This document shows positions 45,379 to 52,816 of a DNA stretch of 64,000 bases, piece after piece. Under the pieces are notes generated by a model, which was given only the letters and a program-made list of their open reading frames with translations, was not told the DNA's origin and searched no databases. Position numbers and translations under genes: made by a program. The DNA is from RGIG1934 sp045122895 (GTDB lineage Bacteria; Bacillota; Clostridia; Lachnospirales; Lachnospiraceae): positions 1 to 64,000 of the forward strand of contig JBGVIE010000045.1 in the NCBI GenBank assembly GCA_045122895.1, written 5' to 3'. Within the stretch, counting starts at the first letter, position 1. Every line of letters starts with the position of its first letter.

Positions 45379-46713
45379 ATGAAGATGAGAATTAAGAGAA
45401 TATTATCCGCAGTATGCTTTATGCTTATCCTGTCATTTATGTTGCACAGACTGACAAATATTTTTTATCCTAATTCAGTTACCTACCAGAGTTTTGAGAC
45501 ATACAACGACTTGGATAAAGATACAGTAGATGTGATTGCTTTAGGTACCAGTTGTACTTATAATGCATGGCTGGTGCCACGTATATGGAATGAAACAGGT
45601 ATATCTATGTTTACACTGGCTACATCGGCACAGCCTTTTGGTATGACTACAGAGATAATAGAAGATGCTATGAGAAACCAGTGTCCTGAGCTGGTTATTA
45701 TAGATATTCATGGGTTTAAACGCCAGGGATATAATTTCAGTCAGTCAAGAACAAGGCCGGTTACGGATTGCTTCGGATTTATTAACAAGTTCAGATATAT
45801 GGATAAAATCTTAGACAAAGCAGATGCATTTTACGATGAGACTGGAAGTAACAGGAGTTTGGATAATACTGATTATTCATATTATTTCCCACTTATTAAG
45901 TACCATTCCAGATGGAAGGAAGGTCTGGAGGAGATGAACTTCACAGGAAGAGTGAGCAAATGGATGGGATATTATAATGTCATTGGTAACAGAAACATAG
46001 CTCCAACTGAGGTTACTTCGGATACATGTGAACTTCTCCAGTGTCAGGAGGATACACTTAATGAAATAATTAAGTGGGGTAAAGAGCATAGCGAAGTAAA
46101 ATTATTATTTGTAAATCTTCCTTCGCATCTGTCATATGAGGAACAGACTGACCTTAACACAGCTATTAAAAAGCTTAAGGAGAATGGTTATCCCGTGATA
46201 AATATGAATACAGAAGAAATGTACAGTGAACTGGGGATTGATTTCAGCAAGGATTTACGAGACAGGAACCATCTTAATATATATGGCTCAGAGAAAGTAA
46301 CCTCATACCTGATTAATTATCTGAAAGAAAACTATGACCTTAAGGATCATAGGGGAGATTCTAAATATTCAAGATGGCAGAGTGCATGGAAAGACTTTAG
46401 CAATGAATATAAGAAGATCATCAAGAAGCAGACAAAGAAGCCTGTCCCTAACCGCATAGAATGCGACAACGATTTGAATATCAGATTCTTGTGGAATAGA
46501 ACATACTGCGCTGATGGATATGTAATTCTTAAGAAGGTAAATGAAGGAGAATGGAATGAAGTAGCTGTTATAGAAGACAGCACTGTAAATACCTACAATG
46601 ATACTGTGAAAAAGGGTGAAGTTACTTCGTACACTTTAAAAGCTTATAAGGATTATAATGGTAAGAGGATATTTAGTGGTTATGACGAGAAGGGGGTAAG
46701 CATAAAAAAATAA
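45379..46713 (+). CDS. DltD/SGNH-like acyltransferase with Fn3-like C-terminus
   Basis: 444 residues. An N-terminal membrane anchor (about 8-22) leads into an SGNH-type domain with the putative serine S58 (ALGTSCTYN, a G-x-S block) and the DxxH block D295-R-N-H298 (DRNHLNIYGSE). This is the arrangement of DltD, AlgX/J and other extracytoplasmic partners of MBOAT proteins. The last about 90 residues (about 355-444) form an Fn3-like module similar to the tail of the beta-helix protein at 35355; such a tail is not standard in DltD. AGGAGGG precedes the start. Probably the enzyme that completes transfer of the acyl group to the surface polymer. Confidence 0.72.
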   Translation: MKMRIKRILSAVCFMLILSFMLHRLTNIFYPNSVTYQSFETYNDLDKDTVDVIALGTSCTYNAWLVPRIWNETGISMFTLATSAQPFGMTTEIIEDAMRNQCPELVIIDIHGFKRQGYNFSQSRTRPVTDCFGFINKFRYMDKILDKADAFYDETGSNRSLDNTDYSYYFPLIKYHSRWKEGLEEMNFTGRVSKWMGYYNVIGNRNIAPTEVTSDTCELLQCQEDTLNEIIKWGKEHSEVKLLFVNLPSHLSYEEQTDLNTAIKKLKENGYPVINMNTEEMYSELGIDFSKDLRDRNHLNIYGSEKVTSYLINYLKENYDLKDHRGDSKYSRWQSAWKDFSNEYKKIIKKQTKKPVPNRIECDNDLNIRFLWNRTYCADGYVILKKVNEGEWNEVAVIEDSTVNTYNDTVKKGEVTSYTLKAYKDYNGKRIFSGYDEKGVSIKK

Positions 46714-46771
46714 TAACTAGTAAGGTTAATAATTGATTTGTAGTTTTGTGAATAACGTTAGGAGGGAATTT

Positions 46772-47991
46772 ATGAAGAAAATAACAAAAATTATTTTGTC
46801 ATTAGCAGTTTCGGCAGTTGCTATGTTTGGTATGGCGACAATGACGTATGCAGATGATGTGACTAATGCAAAAGAAGTGGAGATGGTAGTGGTAGATGAT
46901 TTGGCAGAAGTTAAAGATGATAACTGGCCAAACGAATTCGATTTTGTAAAAGATCTTAAAGAGGGATCAAGGTAACAACATATTATAAGATTACACTTGA
47001 TACTCCGTCGAGAGTATACATTAAGTCATTTATTGATGTGACACAGGAAGCCTGGATGGGTGAATATAATATGTACATAAGTACATCAGGCATATTCACA
47101 GAGAAGCTTTATGGGGCTAACACAACTGGTTACGTGCACGATACAACACTTTATCTTGAAAAGGGTACTTACTACATAAGGTGTGAAGCTGCAATAGGCG
47201 ATAGAAATATTAAAATGAAGGATAATGTACAGGGATATTTTGGAATCTATCAGGAGAAGATGAAGAGAAGCGGTACTACAGAAGCATCTACAATGAAAAA
47301 TGCCATGACTGTTAACAGTGGCAAATACGGTACATTTGTTAACTATGGTGTATGTAATAAGTATGTTGAACAGCAGTGGTTAAAGGTAGAGATAAAGACA
47401 AAGAGTGATTTTATATTCGATGTTGAATACACAAAGCCACAGGGATATTTAAATACAAAAGTATTTATTCATGATAAAAGTGGTCAGGCAGTTCGCTTTG
47501 GTTACAACAAGACAGGTCTCTCAATAGAAGGTGCAGAGCCTGGTATCTATTACATAGAGGCTGATGGATACGGTGCTCCATGTCAGATGAAGATAACAAC
47601 ATCTGTTAAGGATGTATATCCACCTGAAGAACCAAAGGTAACAGCATATAAGTCTGGAACAAAGACAGTATCAGGAAACTCAGTATCAGTTTACTGTGTA
47701 GACCAGTCAAAGAATAAGTCAAAGAGTACAGTAGTAAAGGTCAAGAATATTAAGCTTGCAGCACCTAAGGTTACAACATATAAGAAGGGAACTAAGGTGG
47801 TTAAGGGAACAGCTAAGAAGGGCTTGACAGTGTATGTTAAGTATAATGGAAAGACATACAAAGCAAAGGCGGCTTCAAACGGAAAATATTCTGTAAAAAC
47901 AGCTAAGCTTCTTAGTAAGAAACCGGTTTTAGTGTATGTAAAGGATGCCTACAACAATTCTTCATCAACAGTAAAAGTGACAGTTAAATAG
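46772..47991 (+). pseudogene. Secreted Ig-like repeat protein, frameshifted
   Basis: ATG 46772 (after AGGAGGG) gives a signal peptide ending TMTYADD, then an acidic region, and stops at TAA 46973-46975. The +1 frame continues without a break from about 46960 to 47991 and encodes VTTYYKITLDTPSRVYIKS and two C-terminal bacterial Ig-like repeats (KVTAYKSGTKTVSG; KVTTYKKGTKVVKG). One added A in TCAAGG (46966-46971) would read EGSKVTTYYK and restore about 407 residues. Such proteins bind the cell surface or glycans. Either a recent frameshift or a sequencing error. It is the last gene before holB. Confidence 0.72.
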
Positions 47992-48001
47992 GTTAAAGAA
48001 G

Positions 48002-48034
48002 AGCAGGGAATATTACTACATTCTCTGCTTTTTT
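48002..48034 (+). terminator. Terminator of the surface-modification block
   Basis: AGCAGGGA (48002-48009) pairs with TCTCTGCT (48022-48029), followed by a T-run. The arms are identical to those of the terminator at 31398-31427. Confidence 0.85.
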
Positions 48035-48047
48035 AATATCACCAAAC

Positions 48048-48076
48048 TTTACTAAAAACATTTTTTACGATATAAT
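48048..48076 (+). promoter_or_regulatory. Sigma-A promoter of holB-ricT-trmN6-rsmI
   Basis: TTTACT (48048-48053), a 17-base spacer and TATAAT (48071-48076), 44 bases before ATG 48121. It gives the second half of the split yaa cluster its own promoter. Confidence 0.8.
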
Positions 48077-48120
48077 GTAAACGACCGTGACAAAATGATT
48101 GCAATAAGGAAAGAGGACTT

Positions 48121-49116
48121 ATGTCAGAATATCAGCGCATAATTGGTGAAGAACTTATAATAGAACATTTTACTAGGGCTGTTACGCATAATAAAATTTC
48201 TCATTCGTATATTTTAAATGGTGAGAGCGGAATGGGAAAGAAAACATTAGCAAGATATTTTTCAATGGCTATACAGTGCGAGAAACAGGATGGAATTCCC
48301 TGTCTTGAATGTACATCCTGTAAGCAGGCGTTATCCGGGAATCATCCTGATATTGTGTGGGTTACACACGAGAAGGAAACAGTTATTGCTGTTGATGAGA
48401 TAAGGGAGCAGCTTGTGTCAGATATTCTTATTAAACCCTATAAAAGTAAGCATAAGATCTATATAGTTGATGAAGCACAGAAGATGAACGTTGCTACGCA
48501 GAATGCGGTTCTCAAGACTATTGAGGAGCCGCCGGAATATGGTGTAATCATTTTTTTGACAACAAACGCTGATATGTTTTTGCAGACGATTTTGTCGAGA
48601 TGTATCAGACTCAACTTGAAACCGCTTAATAAGCAGGTTATCAAAGAGCATTTAATGAGAGAATGTGGTGTGCCGGACTATAAAGCAGAAGTTATGGCAT
48701 CTTTTTCAGGAGGAAATATGGGTAAAGCGATTAGACTTGCTTCATCAGAGAATTTTAATGAGATGAAGGATGAAATAGTACATTTATTAAAGTATATAGA
48801 CACGATGGAAGTGTATGAGATGGTTCTTGCATCTAAGGCGGCTACAGCATACAAGATGAATATAGATGATTATATTGATATGTTTACACTCTGGTTCAGA
48901 GATGTTCTTTTATATAAGGCATCAATGGATGTGGATGAGTTGTTGTTCAAGGATGAAGTGAGCATAATCAAGGATCAGGCAAGCAAGGCATCATACCAGG
49001 GAATCGAGAAGATACTTGGTGCACTTGATAAGGTAAAAGTCAGGCTTAAAGCGAACGTTAACTTTGAGCTTACCATGGAACTATTATTTATGACGATAAA
49101 GGATAATTTGAAATAG
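48121..49116 (+). CDS. holB: DNA polymerase III delta' subunit
   Basis: A 331-residue clamp-loader subunit. P-loop-like GESGMGKKTLARYF, a zinc-binding cysteine set (CEKQDGIPCLECTSCKQ), a DEAQKMNVATQNAVLKTIEEPP sensor/SRC region and a small helical C-terminal domain are all present. The SRC equivalent reads SRCIRL (about 160). In Bacillus the gene lies in the yaa cluster before ricT, as here. GAAAGAGG precedes the start. Confidence 0.92.
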   Translation: MSEYQRIIGEELIIEHFTRAVTHNKISHSYILNGESGMGKKTLARYFSMAIQCEKQDGIPCLECTSCKQALSGNHPDIVWVTHEKETVIAVDEIREQLVSDILIKPYKSKHKIYIVDEAQKMNVATQNAVLKTIEEPPEYGVIIFLTTNADMFLQTILSRCIRLNLKPLNKQVIKEHLMRECGVPDYKAEVMASFSGGNMGKAIRLASSENFNEMKDEIVHLLKYIDTMEVYEMVLASKAATAYKMNIDDYIDMFTLWFRDVLLYKASMDVDELLFKDEVSIIKDQASKASYQGIEKILGALDKVKVRLKANVNFELTMELLFMTIKDNLK

Positions 49117-49128
49117 GAGGAAATACAG

Positions 49129-50031
49129 GTGGTAAAGGTAATAGGTGTCAGATTCAGAAAAGCAGGAAAGATTTATTTCTTTTCTCCTGACGATATGAAG
49201 ATAAAAAAGGGCGATCATGTAATTGTTGAGACCGCAAGAGGTGTTGAGTATGGGCAGGTTGTACTTGATGCAAGAGATGTGGAAGAAGACAAGGTGGTTC
49301 AGCCACTCAAAAAAGTAATCAGAGTAGCAACACCTGAAGACGATAAAATAGAAGCAGAGAATAAGGAAAAAGAGAAAAAAGCTTTCGATATCTGTATTGA
49401 AAAAATTAAAAAACATGGGCTTGAGATGAAGCTTATTGATACTGAATATACATTTGACAACAACAAGGTACTTTTCTATTTTACGGCAGATGGAAGAATT
49501 GACTTTAGAGAGCTTGTTAAGGATTTGGCATCAGTGTTTAAGACGCGAATTGAGCTTAGACAGATTGGCGTGAGAGATGAGACTAAGACACTTGGCGGGT
49601 ACAGTATATGTGGCAGACCACTTTGCTGCAGCACATATTTATCAGATTTCGTTCCTGTTTCAATCAAGATGGCAAAAGAGCAGAATCTTTCACTTAACCC
49701 TACTAAGATTTCAGGAGTGTGTGGAAGACTTATGTGCTGTCTTAAGAATGAGGAAGAGACATATGAATATCTTAACAGCAGACTTCCGGATGTGGGTGAC
49801 AGAGTTGGAACTAATGATGGGTTTAAGGGCGAAGTACAGAGCGTTAACGTGCTTAGAGAGAAGGTTAAAGTACTAGTCGAGGTGAACGAGGAAAAAGAAA
49901 TTAGAGAATATCATGTTGACGAACTTAAGTTCAAGAAGAGAAATAAAAAAGAACATGTTAAGCTTGATGATGAGCTTAAGGCATTAGAGGCTCTTGAAAG
50001 AAAGGAAGGAAAGTCAAAGTTTGATGATTAA
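49129..50031 (+). CDS. ricT: RicT (YaaT) family protein, RNA-processing and sporulation regulator
   Basis: A 300-residue PSP1-domain protein of the YaaT/RicT family. VRFRKAGKIYFFSP at the start, RIELRQIGVRDETKTLGGYS and the cysteines CGRPLCCSTYL and CGRLMCCLKNE (which bind an Fe-S cluster in the RicAFT complex) are present. In Bacillus RicT acts with RicA and RicF on RNase Y and in sporulation and competence; only RicT is seen here. The start is GTG 49129 after AGGAGG. It overlaps trmN6 by eight bases. Confidence 0.9.
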   Translation: MVKVIGVRFRKAGKIYFFSPDDMKIKKGDHVIVETARGVEYGQVVLDARDVEEDKVVQPLKKVIRVATPEDDKIEAENKEKEKKAFDICIEKIKKHGLEMKLIDTEYTFDNNKVLFYFTADGRIDFRELVKDLASVFKTRIELRQIGVRDETKTLGGYSICGRPLCCSTYLSDFVPVSIKMAKEQNLSLNPTKISGVCGRLMCCLKNEEETYEYLNSRLPDVGDRVGTNDGFKGEVQSVNVLREKVKVLVEVNEEKEIREYHVDELKFKKRNKKEHVKLDDELKALEALERKEGKSKFDD

Positions 50032-50758
50032 TATTAATCCTGGTGAGAGACTGGACGAACTTGAAAGAAAAGGATACAAGATAATACAAAATAGCGAGAA
50101 ATTCTGTTTTGGAATGGATGCAGTTTTGCTTTCTGAGTTTGCAAAGGCTGATAAAGATGATGTGTGCATAGATCTTGGAACAGGCACCGGAATTATTCCG
50201 ATACTTATGGAGGCAAGATATGATGTTGCTCACTTAACTGGTCTTGAGATACAGGAAGAAAGTGCAGATATGGCGAGAAGAAGTGTTATATATAACAATC
50301 TTCAGGACAAGATAGATATCGTTACAGGTGATATAAAGGAGGCCTCTTCTATTTTTAAGAAGGCTTCTTTTGATATTGTGACCAGCAATCCGCCTTACAT
50401 GAACGATAATCATGGACTTAAGAATCCACATCTTCCAAAGGCGATTGCAAGACATGAGGTGTTATGTACGCTTGAGGATGTGGTTAGGGAGGCGACTTTG
50501 CTTCTTAAGCCCGGCGGAAGATTTTGTATGGTACACAGACCACACAGGTTAATCGAGATAATCACATGTCTTAAATATCACAAAATGGAACCTAAAAGGA
50601 TTCGGCTGGTTCATCCGTATGCGGACAAAGAGGCTAATATGGTGCTTATAGAATCGGTCAGGGGAGGAAAGCCATACCTGAAGGTGATGGAGCCTTTGAT
50701 TGTATACAACGAAAATGGAGAGTACACAGAAGAATTATTACAGGTATATAGAGAGTAG
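50024..50758 (+). CDS. trmN6: tRNA1(Val) A37 N6-methyltransferase-like protein
   Basis: A 244-residue class-I SAM methyltransferase with LGTGTGIIPIL (SAM site) and NPPYM (the amino-methyltransferase catalytic motif). GERLDELERKGYKIIQNSEKFCFGMDAVLLS at the start is typical of the YabB/TrmN6 family. It corresponds to yabB in the Bacillus cluster. The start is ATG 50024, overlapping the end of ricT (50029-50031), after GGAAGGAAAG. It may methylate A37 of tRNA-Val or another RNA/protein target. Confidence 0.88.
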   Translation: MININPGERLDELERKGYKIIQNSEKFCFGMDAVLLSEFAKADKDDVCIDLGTGTGIIPILMEARYDVAHLTGLEIQEESADMARRSVIYNNLQDKIDIVTGDIKEASSIFKKASFDIVTSNPPYMNDNHGLKNPHLPKAIARHEVLCTLEDVVREATLLLKPGGRFCMVHRPHRLIEIITCLKYHKMEPKRIRLVHPYADKEANMVLIESVRGGKPYLKVMEPLIVYNENGEYTEELLQVYRE

Positions 50759-50767
50759 AGGTAGATT

Positions 50768-51616
50768 ATGGAAAATAATCAGGGTATGTTGTATTTGTGT
50801 GCAACACCTATAGGAAATCTTGAAGATATGACTTACAGAGTTGTAAGAATATTAAAGGAAGTGGATATAATTGGAGCAGAGGATACACGAAATAGTATAA
50901 GGCTTTTGAACCATTTTGAGATAAAGACTCCTATGACCAGTTACCATGAATTTAATAAAATAGATAAAGCCAAATATCTTGTAAAGCAGATGCAGGAGGG
51001 AAAAAATGTTGCGATTATAACTGACGCAGGAACACCTGGGATATCAGATCCGGGAGAAGAACTTGTAAGACAGTGTTATGAAGCAGGTATAAAGGTGACA
51101 TCAGTTCCGGGGGCGGCGGCCTGCATCACTGCTCTTACTATGTCAGGACTTAGTACCAGAAGATTTGCTTTTGAAGCCTTTTTGCCATCAGATAAAAAAG
51201 AAAAAAAGCAGGTGCTTGATGATTTGAGGAACGAGACAAGAACTATAGTGCTTTATGAAGCACCACATCGCCTTGTTAAGACATTAAAGGAACTTTATGA
51301 TACTCTTGGAGACAGAACCGTTACTATATGCAAAGAACTTACCAAGAAGTTTGAAAATGCTAACAAGACTACATTATCTTTGGCGCTTTCATTATATGAG
51401 TATGAGGAACCAAGAGGAGAATATGTACTCGTAATAGAAGGGAAAAGCTTTGAAGAACTGGAAGAAGAAGACAGAGCAGGATGGCTTGATATGACTATAG
51501 AAGAACATATGTCATATTATGAGAATCAGGGGATGAATCACAAAGATGCCATGAAACAGGTGGCAAAAGACAGAGGAGTATCAAAACGTGACATTTATGC
51601 GGCTATTCACACATAA
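50768..51616 (+). CDS. rsmI: 16S rRNA 2'-O-ribose C1402 methyltransferase
   Basis: A 282-residue tetrapyrrole-methylase-fold enzyme. LYLCATPIGNLEDMT, GAEDTRNSIRLLNHF, ITDAGTPGISDPGEELV and PGAAACITAL are diagnostic of RsmI. The C-terminal helical extension (about 230-282) is present. It follows trmN6 by nine bases, corresponding to yabC in Bacillus, so the second half of the cluster is intact. Confidence 0.94.
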   Translation: MENNQGMLYLCATPIGNLEDMTYRVVRILKEVDIIGAEDTRNSIRLLNHFEIKTPMTSYHEFNKIDKAKYLVKQMQEGKNVAIITDAGTPGISDPGEELVRQCYEAGIKVTSVPGAAACITALTMSGLSTRRFAFEAFLPSDKKEKKQVLDDLRNETRTIVLYEAPHRLVKTLKELYDTLGDRTVTICKELTKKFENANKTTLSLALSLYEYEEPRGEYVLVIEGKSFEELEEEDRAGWLDMTIEEHMSYYENQGMNHKDAMKQVAKDRGVSKRDIYAAIHT

Positions 51617-51640
51617 GATAATAAAAAAAGAGTAAAATCA

Positions 51641-52243
51641 TTGATTAATTATATTTGGTCAGGAACAATTTTGATAAGTATATTTTACGGAGGAATATGT
51701 GGACGATTTGATGATATGACCAGAGAACTTATAAATAGTTCGGGTGAAGCTGTAAGTATGTGCATAGTTATGCTTGGAACACTTTGCTTATGGTCCGGTC
51801 TTATGGAAGTGGCTCGTGAGTCGGGGGTAGTGAGTGGATTAACTAAAATTCTGTTACCATTCATCGATTTTATGTATCCTGAGCTTAAAGGACAAAGGGT
51901 GGCTAAAGAGTGTATTGCAGTTAATATGGTAGCCAATATTCTGGGGCTTGGTCAGGCGGCAACACAGTCCGGATTAAGAGCGATGGAGGAACTTAAGAAT
52001 ATTAATGGACGTAGTGAGGTTGCAAGTGATTCTATGTGTGTATTTGTGATAATGAATATATCGTCACTACAATTAATCCCGGTCAATATGATTGCTTACA
52101 GGCAAAAATATGGAAGTGCAAGTCCGGAGTCGATAATCGGGCCATCAATTCTTGCTACTATGATAAGTACAGTTGTAGCTGTTATTTTCTGCAGAGTATT
52201 ATACAAAATGCGAAATAACAATGCTTGCGATGATTCCGGCTAA
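51641..52243 (+). CDS. spmA: Spore maturation protein A
   Basis: A 200-residue membrane protein with the nucleoside-recognition (Gate) domain: VAKECIAVNMVANILGLGQAATQSGLRAM and DSMCVFVIMNISSLQLIPVNMIAYRQ. In Bacillus SpmA and SpmB act together in spore core dehydration. The start is a TTG at 51641 with a weak upstream AG-rich site, 24 bases after rsmI. Its 3' end overlaps spmB on the other strand by 45 bases. Confidence 0.86.
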   Translation: MINYIWSGTILISIFYGGICGRFDDMTRELINSSGEAVSMCIVMLGTLCLWSGLMEVARESGVVSGLTKILLPFIDFMYPELKGQRVAKECIAVNMVANILGLGQAATQSGLRAMEELKNINGRSEVASDSMCVFVIMNISSLQLIPVNMIAYRQKYGSASPESIIGPSILATMISTVVAVIFCRVLYKMRNNNACDDSG

Positions 52244-52696
52244 TGTGCAAAGCAGTGCGCCCGGTAATGTGTACCGGGTTCTTTTTATTTTGACTGAGGC
52301 AAAATAAATTGAGAGAGTATAAAAAACTGTTTCGGTGCAGGACATCATAATTGATATACATATGCCTTCATAGGAGTCAGTACCATACTGCTTAAAAATA
52401 TCAAAAACGATTCCGTTTGCAGCGGATGCGGAAAAAAAGCGTATAATGGCAGGAGCGATTACTGCTGAGGAGAAGAAATTAGTGATAGCATTTAGCAATC
52501 CTGAAGAACTAAGGGCTTTGGTGGCAAGAAAAAGTCCGATTAAAGTCGGGAAAATTGATACGGTTTGATTTAGTCCGGTCATTGCGCCTTTAGTGAATGT
52601 GGTGTAGGCATCGATTTTCTTAGTGATGGCTGTTGCAATTATATAGAAGATGAAAATAGGGATTATTAATTCTGATATATATGTAATAAAGTGCAT
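52199..52696 (-). CDS. spmB: Spore maturation protein B
   Basis: A 165-residue Gate-domain membrane protein (IPIFIFYIIATAI, TGLNQTVSIFPTLIGLFLAT, SCTETVFYTLSIYF). It is encoded on the minus strand, convergent with spmA, whereas the two are usually consecutive in one operon. AGGTAG precedes the ATG on the minus strand. The protein looks complete. Confidence 0.88.
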   Translation of the reverse strand: MHFITYISELIIPIFIFYIIATAITKKIDAYTTFTKGAMTGLNQTVSIFPTLIGLFLATKALSSSGLLNAITNFFSSAVIAPAIIRFFSASAANGIVFDIFKQYGTDSYEGICISIMMSCTETVFYTLSIYFASVKIKRTRYTLPGALLCTLAGIIASIVISHFV

Positions 52697-52766
52697 ATTT
52701 ATCTACCTGAAAATAGTGTTTGTTTAAGTATATTGTGAATAGTCTGATGGTATGCTATTAACAAAT

Positions 52767-52802
52767 ATAAAAATCGAGGCGTTATTGAATAACCCTCGAT
52801 TT
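52767..52802 (-). terminator. Hairpin terminator of the minus-strand glycan gene
   Basis: AAATCGAGG (52771-52779) and CCTCGATTT (52794-52802) pair, and the inner GTTAT/ATAAC extends the stem. On the minus strand a T-rich tail follows (52762-52770). It lies after the stop of the gene at 52817-54607. Confidence 0.86.
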
Positions 52803-52816
52803 TTTATTATAAAAAC

